Shown here in pieces: positions 1-12,766 of a stretch of 64,000 nt of DNA. The notes below the pieces were generated by a model. It searched no databases, was not told the origin of the DNA, and saw only the letters and a list, made by a program, of their open reading frames with translations. The position numbers and the translations under genes are program-made. Origin of the DNA: Ulota crispa (lineage: Eukaryota > Streptophyta > Bryopsida > Orthotrichales > Orthotrichaceae); NCBI GenBank assembly GCA_963920765.1, contig OY987245.1, positions 8,510,727 to 8,574,726 of the forward strand. The letters run 5' to 3'. The first letter of the stretch is position 1, and each line of letters opens with the position of its first letter.

Positions 1-571
1 TTAAGGCTGCCAGCGTGACTCCAGGGGTACTGCAAACACTCTTTGCAAACTTGTACTTATAGGGGTCTACGTTTGTGAACTTGTTGTTATCCTTTTAGGG
101 GAACACATGCGGGAAATCTGAGTAAGCGTTCTGCGTGGACCTAGGAAACAAGGATACGCGGCTTCTCTTGTGTAAGGGTGACGCAAATTGTAGTCTAGAA
201 TGGCAATTGCTGCAACAGATATTTGTGTTTGTACATGGAATTGAGCGGTTTGCACTACATTGAGGGATTGCAGAGGAGCAATGCAGCTTTGTCTAGGGTT
301 GTGGAAGTGAATAGTGGGAAGGATTTAGGGTATCCGTTGCGATTGAAGAGTCGTTGGGAGCAGAGAGAGACATTGATATGCAACTGCCGGCGTTTTTGGT
401 TTCTCATCGTTGCGCATTTACGCTTGTAGAATCAACATCGGTAACGTGGCAAAGATGTGAAGCTTGTTGCCTCAATTGCCACTGCAATTTTGAAGATTTC
501 ATTGCAAGTAGCTAGAGGCCCTAGGTGTGTGTATTGCTGGCTTCCTTAGGTTTACCAAAATAGTGGCCACA

Positions 572-1411
572 ATGAGAAGGCCACGGCGGCGCAAGGATGA
601 CTATGTTTGGCCGGAGCCACCGCCTCCTCCTACCAAATTTATGCATACGGTTGCCATTCTGTCGACTTGGGCAAGAACCATGTGTTTATTGCCAGCAAAG
701 GTACAAATTCTACTTGGGTTCCTTAATTGCAGGTACTTGCTCTTCCATCCAATTCTTGTTGATGCCCAAGGGTTTGAAGCATTGGACAATTTGCATGGGG
801 CGTAGTTATGTTATCTATTCTACCGTAACTGTGCAAGACTTTTGGGTTGGAGTACCAGATGAGAAGAAGGCAGCAATGATGGCTTCCCACCCAAGCTTCA
901 CATCCACTTGCAGAGATGTGTCTTTCCATGATGTGCTTGTCCATGGATTGGCACTTTTACACAAAGCTTTTCATGCAAGGGTTTTGGCGCGCTGCAGGGG
1001 GGAGTTCCATTCATGCACCCTTATTGCCGGAGCGTGCAGAGCCTGATGCCATCACAAATTGTTTGCGGAGTACTGAGATCAACTATAAGGAGCATGGGCA
1101 AGAGGCATCGTGGGAAGGCAGCATTGCAATGAAGCCAAAGTAGAAATACGTTTGCAAGCCTAAATTCTGCAACGAGGACATTCCCAATGAAGGGGCCGTG
1201 CCACTGCCAGCCTCACCAAAATAGAAATGTAAGTATACACGTCAAAAATATGATGGGCCAATGGGATGCTCTAATGCTAGAATGGAAGAAGACAGTGTTG
1301 AGAGTGAGCCACCCAATCTGCACGGTGGGATAGGCGGGCGCGGTCGAGGAAGAGGACGGGGTTGTGGAGGACGAGGTCGTGGAGGATGAGCCCGTGGAGG
1401 ACAGGGTCTGG
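572..1411 (+). other. Possible 5' exons of the decayed piggyBac gene
   Basis: This stretch may hold the upstream part of the piggyBac transposase gene, but no domain proves it. An ATG at 572 opens a basic, then proline-rich peptide (MRRPRRRKDDYVWPEPPPPP) that runs to a plausible splice donor at 701. Further on, 1318-1411 encodes an Arg-Gly-rich box (GGRGRGRGRGCGGRGRGG). A basic start, an RGG box and then the acidic stretch at 2268 would suit a transposase N-terminus. No continuous frame links the pieces. Nothing else recognisable was seen from 1 to 2267. The window opens with TTAA, the piggyBac target word, but the first bases do not match the transposon end near 20770, so I do not call it a boundary. 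Confidence 0.3.
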
Positions 1412-2267
1412 GACAAGATGTACCCATCAACCTGCGGAGCTCCACCAGCGACGCCAAAGATCTTATAGTAATGTCGTCTCACTTTAGCACTTTCCTCCCA
1501 CCAGTTACCAGGTCCAGTTCCAATGCATTGCGTTGTGTTTGAGTGTTCTTGCGTTATCTTCTTTGGGGTGGGGAGGTGCTTGATGTGCCTTGCCCATTTG
1601 CTGAGGGTAGTGTATTGTCTACTGAAGTCAAATTGGATGGAAACAAATTCCTTGAGGTAGACTTTGGACCATACTTTGGTGTTTAGCTGTTACCACGCAA
1701 AGTTTGCAAAGACATGGACCTGAGCAGTATAGCTGGTGCCCTCTTATGCCGAGGAGAAGGCCTTTGTCACACTGCAGCAACTGCTAATCATCCAGCAACA
1801 TTGGCTACACATGTCCAGCAGGTGAGGGCTTTGACGATCTTTGTCTGTTTTGTTTTGGTGCACATGTATTCACACGCACGCATATTGTACTTAGACCTCT
1901 TCTAACATTTGGTTGCATTTGTAGGGTCTTGTCACAGGTGCCAGTCAACTCCCCCCTCCCCCCAAATTCCACCTTTAGCAGTCTATCACGCATTGCTACA
2001 ATGGGCCTTGTCACTAAGGTGTGCCTCTGAAATTTTCTCAGTATAGTGTTTGATTGAATGATAGTATTACTATGGCCTAGCTTCGTTTATTCATCTAACC
2101 TAAACTGCCTGCTTCAGTGTGTATGAATACTGTTTGTAGTGTCCACAAGTAGTAGGTACAACCTCCATGCTTATTTTGTCTAGATCTGATTGTCAAAGCC
2201 TTACATTTCGATATCTCAGTCCCACCAGCCGTGCATCGTGTAGGACATTGCCTCTAGAGGGTGGGAA

Positions 2268-3271
2268 TTGGCTGATAGTGACTTGGACCATGATTGGGAC
2301 CCGGCACTCTCCGACTTGGAAAGTGAGCAGGGCTCCATCTTGAGTGGGGCCAGCTCTATTGATCTACTTGAAGATGACCCCCTTGCCCTACTAGGTGAAA
2401 TAGGGGTTTACCCTTGCAGACTTGAACCAAAGACCAGTAACTTGGAGGAGAAATATTAGGACGCCAATTGGCATGCTTGGGCATGGACTCTCCAATAGTG
2501 CCGACCATTCACAGGGAAGACTCTAAGCCCTAGTGAGCATCTTCCTGCCAACACTCTCTTGATGCCCGTTGAGTACTTTGCCCTATTTTGGGATGAGACA
2601 TTGCAGCGGAAAATAGTGCGAGAAAGTAATTACTATGCAGAGTTTATTGATCTTGAGACTAGGAAGCACAAGGGGGGTGATTCTTCAGCCAAGCGCATCA
2701 CGCTTGAAGAGTTTAGACAGTTCACTGGCATTTGTTGCATTATGGATGTTAGGAAGCAGCCTAGCATTTTTTATTATTGGCAAAGGGGCAAGGAGCTTTA
2801 TACTGCAAAGACATGGCCAACACCATGCCTTGCTGACAATTTGAGTATATTTTATGTTGCCTACATATGACTTTGAGGTTTGAGTATGTCACTGACAAAA
2901 CCAGCCCTAGCTATGATCCAATTGGCAAATGTAGGTGGATTTTAGAGCACGTGGAGGGCAGGTTTCAGCGGTATTGGAACCTCTCTTTGTGTGTCATAGT
3001 TGATGAGTGCATGGTTGCTTACAATGGCCGCTTCTATTCCTTCAAGCAGTATCTTCCAGCAAAGCCAATTACTGATGGCATCAAGATTTGGGCTTTGGCG
3101 TGCTTTGTCACTAGTTACCTGTACAAGCTTGAGATATATGTTGGCAAAGACAACGGGCATCTTGGAGGATTAGCCTCCGTGCACATTGGCATGGCGGGGC
3201 AAGCTGTGCATCATTTGACTGCTAGCCTTGGAGGTCACTAGTACACTCTCACTAGTGATAAATATTTCACT
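2268..3271 (+). pseudogene. piggyBac transposase, N-terminal half (interrupted)
   Basis: This is the first half of a piggyBac (DDE_Tnp_1_7) transposase, which excises and inserts DNA at TTAA. An acidic leader (DSDLDHDWDPALSDLE) starts at 2268. From about 2559 the family N-terminus reads PVEYFALFWDETLQ and ESNYYAEF. From 2867 the catalytic core follows: RFEYVTDK, VDECMVAYNGR with a catalytic Asp, KQYLPAKPITDGIKIWAL, then LYKLEIYVGKDNGH. The frame runs on through an in-frame TAG at 3239 to YTLTSDKYFT, where it stops exactly at the left end of the 15.5 kb insertion. The remaining coding sequence resumes at 18747. Besides the insertion there are stops (for example after 2459) and at least one frame change near 2860, so the gene is dead. 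Family assignment is confident. Confidence 0.88.
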
Positions 3272-3291
3272 GGTGATTGCAAGAAACACTT
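3272..3291 (+). repeat. Left terminal inverted repeat of the 15.5 kb element
   Basis: GGTGATTGCAAGAAACACTT is the exact reverse complement of 18727-18746. Similarity stops abruptly after base 20. The base before it ends the piggyBac codon for Thr in KYFT. Confidence 0.9.
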
Positions 3292-5559
3292 CATTGTGTT
3301 CTCTCAAAACCAGTGTTTTTTGCTGTAGCGCTGCTAGTGCTGCGACGACTACAAGTACTGCACATCATTCTTGCAGTGCAGATCTTAACCATCCATCTTA
3401 TTGAAGATTTACTGCAATGCTAGCAAGTGGCTTTACATTAGTGGAGCCCTTTAATACCAATAGCTTCTATAGTTGATGGTGGCTTGGAGGGATCGGCACG
3501 TGGCACACAGCGGGCGACCATTCATCTATGGGAAACGTGGATGATATTCAAGTTTGGATAGCTTCCTGGTCACGGTGCAGGGGTCGAAAGTTTAGGGTTT
3601 TCACAATGCTGTCATACGGTTTGAAGTGCAGCTTGATGACTAATAGTGCTATTGCCAGCAACAAATTTTGTAACAAGCAATTTGGGGGTGCGCGGTTAAG
3701 GGTTTAGGGTTTAGCGGTTCACAATTTAGCACGTACAATGTTGTTGGTTCAGAGTTCAAGAGCCAAGATAGGGCACTGTTATAGGGATTGAGTCTCTTGC
3801 GTACCTTCAAGAGCGGCGTCGGAGATTGGTGGGGGTGGGGATTGCTCACTTTGTCTTCGGGGAGTGCGAGGCATGATTGTCTTTGCCAGAAAATCCGTTC
3901 CAATAATGACAAAGGTAAGCCCATACTGAAACCCTTGCTCCTGTCCTAGTTTCATGTTTTGAAAAAGAACTTTGTGCGGATTTAGGGTTTACAGTGAAAC
4001 ATTCTTGTCAATGCATTTGTAGTTACTTAGGGAAAAATGCTTGCCGCTGTGATCAAGTGTAGAATCCCTCCTCAACTAAGGTTTACAATTACTTTACAAT
4101 GACATTGGCCTGTTGCCGTAGGAGTCTTCACCGTGTCCATTGTTGCGCTCTGGAGTTTGCCCCCTGGTTTGTGGGGTAGTGCTATGCTGCTGGAGAACAA
4201 TGGGAGCTTCCTTCTAGAAAACGTGTAGATTGGAATTAGGGTGTCCTCTTCTATGGAATTTGCTTTGAATGTAGGGTTAGTCCTTGATGCAAGTGACAGC
4301 AGAGTGGTGGTTTAGGGGTTTAGGTACAACTAAATGTTGGGCGCCATATGTCTTTATAGATGCCCTCTGCATATTTTCTCCTTTTGTCCAAGTATAGTGC
4401 TTAGGGATTCTTCATATGCTGCCTATAGCTATCTTTTTAATTCAATTGGAATTCCGACCTCTCTAGTGAAAAGTGAGAGCAAAGAGCAGTCATAAACTCT
4501 TAAGCACCCATAGCAACACACACTGCTCTTTGAAGTATTTGCTATGTTTTTTTTCCTTTCCATAGAGATTTCTTGTCCAAATTTTTAAAATTCATTCAGA
4601 GGCAATGATGCCAATAATTCCGCTTTCAAAAACACCGGTGCTCTAACAAACCAGGTAGTTCCAAACAATAAATATAATTCCATTTACTACCACCAAACCC
4701 ACAATATAGAAACTAAGTTGAAACATTACACTTGAAGCAACAACCATGTATCAATAGTATTGTTGTCAAATCCTTCAAATGTTCATAACTAATTTTGGCT
4801 TACAACTACCCACTTAATTTGAAGAGAATGTCCTTGGTGTCCTCAAACATGAATCTCTTCTAGGATGCTACTGTTTGAATCATTGCAACAAGGCTAGAAC
4901 TTCCTAATGTACCACTGCATATGTATAAGGGTTTTTTTGATCAAACATAATTGAATACTACTCTTGCAAATGAAGGCATTGGAAAGTTTAGTTACACTTA
5001 CAAGAATAAGCTACATCTCTCAAAAATCTTAAACAATTAATCAAAATACCGATTCATGTCATACCTTGGAAGAACATGGTATTTTCCTATATAAATCATT
5101 GAACATACTAGCAACACAAACGACTATTCACTCCCATGAGAACCAGCTTTTTTCTTATAGAACACGTAGGGCACAGTATGATTATAATGGACATGACACC
5201 GTGATGCAACATGAATAGCATGCACATGCCAAATTTTGCAATGAAGAAATCTCATACTTGAATTCTGACATAAAGGTCATCTTAGGTTTTACATCACACC
5301 AAAAAATTACAATAGCTACTTACATTATTTACAACATTTTCCTACAAATACTGAATATCAATCTCTTCCCAATCTGATATGCACAATACAACTGTTGGTT
5401 TAGTGTTGTTTAAGTGTTCAAAGCCTAAAATTGCAGTTTCAGTCTTTACCATGCACCCTGGAGCCACACGTCCTACTGAAGAACCTTAATCTTCTCAACA
5501 ATTGCCTCAACTCCAGAACACTATAGCCTCCTCTCATACTTCAACCCCTAATCCACCGA
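3292..5559. other. Left subterminal region of the 15.5 kb element, no gene seen
   Basis: I see no coding region here. Telomere-like TTTAGGG or GGGTTTAGGG words recur at about 3591, 3695-3715, 3984 and 4313, in a T/G-rich stretch. From 4400 to 5560 the sequence is AT-rich without recognisable motifs. It may contain the promoter and 5' leader of the plus-strand gene. Confidence 0.4.
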
Positions 5560-6330
5560 TTGAGTAGTACATTGCCTTCCTCCCCAGTACTTAATATTGT
5601 ACTCATGCGGTACTCCTTTATGGTGTTCTAACAATAGCTGCTGTCATGACTCTAGTTGAGGGGCTGCTGCCATGTACATGGTATGCATTGTCATGTCTGT
5701 AGTACCGGCGCTAGTCTTATCAGTACTTTGGAACAAAAATGGTTCTCTCCAGATCTCAAAGTTTTGTTACTAGATAGCTGCTGATGGTCTTCCTACAGGT
5801 TGTAGTCAGATGATTGAATCCTGACCAAGTACTCAACCATACATAGTGGTACTGCTTCTCTTCTAGCCTGCTTTGTAGTGCTCCTGATCAGTACTAGGAA
5901 AAGACCTCAGGGCTTCTCTTTGTTCATGTGGTACTATTCTAGTCCTTCACAGTCAATATTCCCACCTACAAGTATCAAGAGTGCTTGTCCTACATCCTAT
6001 GCTACTTTTCCATTCTCGGCCGCTGCTATCAAGAGTCCCTCTCTTCTCTACCACTTGTATTGAAAGTAGCATTACACCGCGGCTACATATGTAAGGTACC
6101 CGCATTCCCAAGGACGCCTTGGCAATGTACTAGTACTTTCACTACATCCAGTGATACTGATATAAGAGACGCAAGTACCTTTAGTACTCTCTCCATCACT
6201 TCTAAATCCTACTTACTAACGTCATTAGTACCCACCGTAGCTTTGGTAATCATTGTTGCAAGTGCATGTGCAATACTTTTTAGTACTGCATGGGCACTTC
6301 CTATAGGCTTTAGTGGGCGGTTGTAGTCCT
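5560..6330. repeat. GTAC-rich island 1
   Basis: At least 16 GTAC tetramers, mostly as AGTACT, TAGTACC or GGTACT, fall in about 770 bp, where roughly three are expected by chance. The plus strand is pyrimidine-rich. The island lies just upstream of the plus-strand gene of the 15.5 kb element. GTAC is the core site of plant SBP/SPL-type transcription factors, so a regulatory array is possible but unproven. Confidence 0.55.
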
Positions 6331-6529
6331 ACGACGACCACTACACTATGCTACATGCACAAGCAAAAGCCATCAAAGGAGGTACCTATTGTCATGCTTG
6401 CATATGATTTTGTATATTCACTGTTGTGGCTAGTCCCCACTTGTCCAATGAAGGTAGTTTGTCATATTAGGCCAAGATTGCACTTTCTTTGATGCATTAG
6501 TCTTCTTTGCCGTTTCTCAGGGTGGTCAA

Positions 6530-9500
6530 TTGGATACAACCTCACGAGAACCCCGCAAATCTCATAAAGTGAAGCTTCATGCTAAAGGAGGACTTCATGA
6601 CGTCGCTGAGCAGGCCCGTTTGAAAAGCAGCATCTTTTGACAAATGCATTGCACACCACACTCGATGGCAATCATGGACGATTCTCGGAAACTTTTAAGA
6701 AGACGTTTTTGTTGAGGAGCAAGAACTCTGGGGATTTGGCGTCCTCTAGGTTAGAGACGCACTAGACAGCATCGACAACGTCCACCACAATTTTGGGTGA
6801 AGCATGGATGGGTACTGGAACCTCTGTAGAAGGCACAAATGGCACTTAGGGTGTTTACCATCCTAGACCTCGCTTGGCCCTACTGTTTCCTAGCATTCAC
6901 AGACATGACGACAACACCGTCAATGATGTTCAAGCGCAAGAACGGTATTCTAGAGGGCCTCCTTGCACCCCCGTGAAGTGGAGGCGGTTGAAGGGTGGAG
7001 TTGACGTTTCTTCTCACCCTTTTGCACAAGATAGTTGCAAACAAGAAAAGACAGGGAATGGTGGAATTGGGCAGTCAACCATATCTAATGCAACACGTGT
7101 ATGGCAAGAAAAACATCAGAGGAAAGCTGACTCCAACGTGTTTGACTACCACACAAAAGAAGAAGACGACAACGATGACGGCAACTCTTCCTTGGACAAA
7201 CTAGTCGACTCCCAAGTAACTTGCAATTTCAACTCTCTAAACACTCTTCCCTCTTTACATTGCCACTGTAGACAACAGGGAGACAATCAGTAGTTCTTGA
7301 GACTATGCTATTGTGTGGGTGGAGTTCACTAATTGCTCTTGCCATTGGTATCTTTGCAGCAGCCAAAGCGTGAGAAGAAGATCTACACCGCTGAACAATG
7401 CAGAAAGGCGTTGTAGGAACTTCAATTGCCGTTAAGGAGGCCACCTCGCATCCTCTCGAAGGAAGATTTTTGGAAGGAGTTCAACCTCAGCAGTGTCGGC
7501 ATCAATCCACACAAGCTAAAACTTGGTAAGCACATTCTTGCGTCTGAAGTTGAGGATGTTTTTGGGCCAGACAAGAACCGCAACGGCTACAATTTAGCAG
7601 ATAGACTACCTAACGCAGAGCGGCGCTAAGTGGAGGCCCTCTACTACCTATGTTACCAGAAGGAATTGCCATTCCATCATATTGCAAAGGAACTAGTGAT
7701 GGGGTGGGTACTGGAGCGCTGAAAAGGCAAGAAGATTGATTGGGCCGAGTTTGCTACTGAGACCAACCACGTCTAGCAGTGCAATTACCACATTCGTGTG
7801 AAGATGTGGCTCCTCTGCCTTCAATCAGCTGAGAAGAGCGACATAGTGGTAGCCACTGAATTGGACGCAATTATCCTAGGCAAGGCCGTTGGCAAGATCA
7901 AAGAAGTTGTCTTGAAGGGATTCTGCCACCATGGGGATGTAGGCTTTGTCATAGAGAACCAAAAGGCTCCTGAGTCAACCTTCACCATGCCAACGTTGGA
8001 CTTCAACATGTTGTCCTCTAGGTAATCACCCTCTTTGCCTTTGTGCTCAGTGGACGTAGTAATTGCCGTTGTTATTCCACATTGCGGCTTGAAATGAGGA
8101 ATTGGCGTTCTCTTATGGCGCAATCACCATTGGTTTTGGTGAACGTATTGTAGGAGCTTAGACATGGAGGCCTTACTTGATAAAGTTGAAATGGAGGTGG
8201 ATATCCTTGTCAAAGACGCCTCCGACATTGCAAACAGACAAGGAGGTGTCTTTCACTAGTGCAATTGTAAATCAGCTCATAAAACAATTTGCCAAGTTTG
8301 GAACCAATTTTGATCTTCAAGGAGGCAATGATTGGGAAGGATGTTGGGAGAAGGTTGTCAAAGACGGCTTCATGCATGACATGTTGCAAAAGAACATTGA
8401 CGAGCACGCCAACCTCTTAATACGGAAGCGGTTCCTTGATGTTGAGTAGATGTGTATCAGCCTTCGTTTGCAAGCCTTGAGCCATTACCTCATGGCACTC
8501 CAGGCCAAGCATGCAATGTTGCAGTCAGGCTGCATTGGCTGCGTTATGCATCCGGCACCCATTCTTGCACCTGGGCTTGATGTTCCCTTGATTCCGGACT
8601 TTGGAATAATGCCACCTACTCTTGTATGTGCCCTAAGCTCGGACGGCTTTCCATACAGGCACGCCCTCATCTGCAGCTGCAAGCACCTATACCATCTATG
8701 GTGTGCAGCCTTGTGGTTTCAAGATTCATCCAATTGCGTGGTGAGAAAGTGCGGACGCGTTTCACCAATGTGATTGAAAGCATGCGGGTTCAAAGGTTCC
8801 ATAGATGAAGATTAAAGCACAGCCACACGCGACAGCATCACTCCCACCGCTCACGTTGGAGGTTTTGACTTGAATTCTGCGGGTGCTCATCCGTCCATTG
8901 GTAATGAAAGAGTCTACATTGTAGCTTCGTCTATAACTTCCTCACATTGCGGCTTATGTGTCCATAGTATTGTTGAACCACCTTCTAGGCAGTTCTCAAG
9001 TACGTAGGAGGATGATTGTAGACGATTTGTGACAGTGTTCTGACATCCTTGTTGTGAGCCGCGGGACACGCATTTTTATATTTAGCTATGGTGAATTGCA
9101 TTTTTAGTACAACCAAGGTAAACCATGGAGTGATATCTTCCCTGGAAATGTATTAGATTGCAAACTACATCATTTTCTATTGCTAGTTTGACTAACATGT
9201 GTACTATAGAATTTCACATGAGTATGAAATGCAAGAAGTAGGCCTGCCTTGCACACGAGTAGCGTTAGTGCATTCTCCTTTCTTGTTGTAACTGTATTTT
9301 GTAGTAGGGGTGTCATTAACATGCGTATTAGGTATTTGACTGAACAATATGTTTTTATTTGTTGAGCAGGTTCACACTTGTTTGGGCATGGTGTAGGAAC
9401 CGCTTCTGTGTCCGGAAGTACATTCTCCACGTCTATTCCGGAGGCTGGCGACACAGCTAGGTTGGTTCCGGGGCAGCCAGCGTCACATGCCTTTGGGTCA

Positions 9501-12289
9501 GAGTTGTTGCAAGTATCCCTTGCATTACCTCCAACTTCCTTATACTCACCCCCGCATGCATGGTAGGTCTCGCCGGAAGCTGTGACGTCCCTCCATCACC
9601 GTTCACATCAGGTGTAGAGATTGCTACCACTCCACGCTCGTTGATAGACATTATCATCAATGGCGACGTTAATGGTGCATCTCATGGAGATGTTGAGGCC
9701 ATTGACGTACTGACAAGAGAAGAGTTGTCTATCCTGCATGCAGAGCTGGTGCCCAATGACATGCAGGTGGGTTTCTACTTGCTCCCACAAGTGCTTCTTG
9801 TTGTGTGGAATTTCACCCCCTCCTATAAAGGATGTCTGATTTAGTGCTCTTTTTTCTTGGTGATCGGCTCCAAGGTTTGCGCTCAGGCTGCTGTGGCATC
9901 ACCGAGAGTAGCAACAGCTCAATCCATGGAAGACTTCCCCCTCTGTGACCAACCTCCACCGCCCATAAAAGATGTGTACATGGAGTTCTTTGAGGAGGAA
10001 GCATAGAGAGAGTTGAATAAGCTGCAAACAAGTACGGAAACTTGCCGCTAAACTTCACATCTCTAACTTGCTTGTCTGGTTAATGCATTTGTAGGAAGGG
10101 AATATGACATCCATGCATGCGGTGTGGATTGTTGTAGGTCAAGACAAGGTGGAGGAAGTTTTGGCACATGCGGTAGCCGAAGACAGTGCCTTGGAAAGTG
10201 CACGTCTTTTGTTGCCAACTATAGCTCAACAATAGTTCAAAGGGCGTAGTTCAATGTAGTAGCAGTCCTTCTTGTTTGCAGCATGAACCTGCCCTGTCTA
10301 AGCGCAACAAATCACTTTGGTCGTTGAAGCAATCGCCAACTGGATCATCAATTCCAAAAATGAAGGGGCCTTGCGCAGTATGTGTACCTAGGAAAATGAA
10401 GGTAACAAAGAGGTGATTATGGTGTGGGGTTGTTTTTCATTGAATCTGCGAGTGTGGACATGACGCAAAGGTAGAGCACTTGGAACGTCGTACTGCAATC
10501 TTCAAGCGGTATTGCCCATGATTGCCCATTGGAAGTGCTGCAGTGATTGTAGGGAAGTTCTGCATTTTGTCTTTGTTTCTAGCCATTAAGGGCTCTTTTG
10601 AAATGGAATTGATATTTAGTTTTGCAAACACATCTTCTTGTCTCAGAAAATTTGAATGCGCCGTTGTCGTTGGCAACCTCTTGCAAACGTATTGGCGCTG
10701 TACCGTTCTAGCGCTTCCTGTAGACTTGCTATGTGGTATAGCATTTTGCTTGCATGTGGACAGAAACCGCCCCAATGTTCTACCTTTTGTGCTTGTCAAG
10801 CTTGGGTAGGGCTTGTTCTGGTCTTTCTCTATGCTTTTCCCATTCTCTTAAAAGTATATTATCAACACAAGACCGCAATGAGTTGGACTGCTCTCAAGAT
10901 CTTGAGAGCATTCCTATTCGCTACTCTTGGCGTGGTGGCATTGGTGAAGCCCCATATTGGGATGTTTCCTCTTACAATTACACGCTTTGTCCAATGCTTC
11001 ACTCCTCTGTATTGTCAAGAACAGTAGTCACATCTCCCTCTGTAGAGAACTTGTCCAGCTATAGAAGTTCTTGCACCAATTGAAGTGGCGGGTGCTGCTG
11101 CTGTATTTCCAATGGCGGCTGTGCGTACACCAAGGATGGCCGCTTCAAGGACCGTATTATCCAACAGGTACTCCCACCCCTTTGTAACTGCTCTTACATT
11201 ATTGTAGGAGGGATTGTGGTTCTGGCTCATGGGATTGTGGATAGCAATGTAGAATTTTATGAGTAGTAGAAAGCATGAAGGTGGTCGTCTATGTCCCCTT
11301 CTAATATCATCTAATTTTTTTGCAATTCTTGAAGTGCAGAGATGGAGGTAATCCCTGGACTGTCCATTGCTTGAGGGATTTTCTTTGCAGAGGTCATTGG
11401 AGCAGAGCTTGCCCCGGTCATGTGCAGCGTCTTTACATCAAGGAGTGCACGTTGGAGTGCCCATCGGAGTGCCCGTCAGAGTGCCATTGTAGCTCCAACT
11501 ATGGTAATTGCGTTATGCAACAAGGAATCACAGTGCCGCTTGAGGTGGGGATTATCAAGTTTTCTACCTTTCTGTATTGGTCAGCCTTTTTTGGTTTTGC
11601 TTTTCCAAGGTTGATAAATACTCATAATCCTGTGCGCTGTAGCTTTTCTATGGAAGCACTAAAAAGGGTTGGGGTGTTTGTATCCTCTAGCCGATTTGTA
11701 GAGGATGCTTTCTCTTTGAGTATGCTGGCAAAGTCATTGCAGACGCGGAGTTGTTTGCACGTGGAAAAAGGAGCGTGTACTCAGTATTGCTAGATGCGCA
11801 CTAGCAGTCCGAGTGCTCCAAGGGGGATGACAAGTTATTCTGCATTGATGCCAGATATAATACAAATGTAGCGCGGTGGATGAACCATAGGTATTCACTT
11901 ACGTTCAACCTCTTAGTGGAACATGTTGAATTGAACCCTTTCATGGTGTTGATTATGACCAGTGCTTGCAGATGCTCTGATGTGAACATCATGGACATGC
12001 CAGTCTACATGCAGAGTACTCAGCCAACACTATATCACGTAAGTACTAGGACATGTTGGAGAGTGTTTTCAGTGACCGATCAATTTGCATGGGGTAATTT
12101 TGTGTTCTGGTGTTGAAGGTTGTTCTTTTTTTTTGCAATGCAATGCAAGTTGCATTCTACGCAAACAAAGATATTGCACTCGGGGAGGAGCTAACTTTGG
12201 ATTATGGGGTTCAATTCAAAAACTCTCAATCTAGGAAAACTTTCCCTTTTGCTTGCGTTTGTGACAGTCCCTTCTGTAGGCAGTGTTAA
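6530..12289 (+). pseudogene. Decayed plus-strand gene ending in a SUV39-type SET domain
   Basis: This is a multi-exon gene inside the 15.5 kb element. Readable pieces in order: an acidic/basic region around 6874-7290 (HTKEEDDNDDGNSSLDKL); a conserved-looking block at 7360-8025 (WKEFNLSSVGINPHKLKLG, then VVATELDAIILGKAVGKIKE); a block at 8177-8770 ending in a Cys/His cluster (ICSCKHLYHLWC, CVVRKCG) that could bind zinc; a Ser/Thr/Pro-rich linker; and from 10877 a pre-SET/SET/post-SET methyltransferase domain. Many joints are plausible GT-AG introns. In-frame stops near 7627, 7721, 7773 and 8447 and at least one frame change show that it no longer encodes a full protein. The start is not fixed. 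The gene converges on the minus-strand gene, with about 480 bp between the two stops. Confidence 0.6.
10877..12289 (+). pseudogene. SUV39-type pre-SET/SET/post-SET methyltransferase domain
   Basis: This is the catalytic end of the plus-strand gene. H3K9 methyltransferases of this family transfer methyl groups from S-adenosylmethionine to histone H3 Lys9. Pre-SET pieces are LDCSQDLESIPIRYSW (10883) and KECTLECPSECPSECHCSS followed by NCVMQQGITVPLE (to 11544, with a GT donor next). SET pieces are KRVGVFVSSS (near 11664), FLFEYAGKVIADAELF, then FCIDARYNTNVARWMNH (to 11883). The last exon encodes VAFYANKDIALGEELTLDYG and the post-SET cysteines CVCDSPFCRQC before the stop at 12287. Order and spacing match the family. 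The conserved NHSC appears as NH-R-C if the acceptor before 11971 is used. A TAG at about 11803, a frame change near 11700 and an imperfect last intron phase argue that it is inactive. Confidence 0.8.
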
Positions 12290-12766
12290 GCACATTCAAG
12301 CTCCGACATATGGTACTCTTATAGGGAGAGGACATGCGCAAACATGGTTTCTTGGTTCTAGTCTGAGTACCGTTGGGGAATGCATGCACTTGGGGTTCCT
12401 GATACATGGAATGAAGAGGGAGTCATAGTCTATATTCCGATTGTTCATTCTGGGACTTAAAGGATCAGACCAATGTATTCCTCACGGTACTTGGTAGAAG
12501 CAACAACGGATAGTGTTTTAATAAACCTCAGACCTAACTATGTACTATAATTTATAGGATAAATTAAAAGAACTCTCGAGGATCGGATGTAATTTATAGG
12601 AAAGACAAATGAATTAAAGGCGTTGTATGGAAGCAGTCTTCATTGTAGACGGCTTAATGCAATTTTGAGGTGGGTCAGCATCACTTGATTGACATTGCAC
12701 ATTTGACTTCAAAAATGTTCTTTAAATGTCATAGAATCCTCACTACAAGTATTAAGTATTCCTACT
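12290..12766. other. Tail-to-tail spacer between the two genes of the 15.5 kb element
   Basis: No coding region is seen. The spacer separates the stop of the SET gene from the stop of the minus-strand gene and probably holds both poly(A) regions. Confidence 0.5.

Noticed and set aside
1-4. TTAA at the window start as the left end of the piggyBac element
   Set aside because: The next bases (ggctgccagcg) do not mirror the candidate right end near 20771, and the window edge hides the flank.
1213-1482. Minus-strand proline/arginine- and serine-rich frames
   Set aside because: These are antisense shadows of the plus-strand RGG-coding stretch at 1318-1411.
3690-3720. Telomere repeat
   Set aside because: Only a few TTTAGGG-like units are present (also near 4313 and 45835), far too short and degenerate for a telomere or interstitial telomeric tract.
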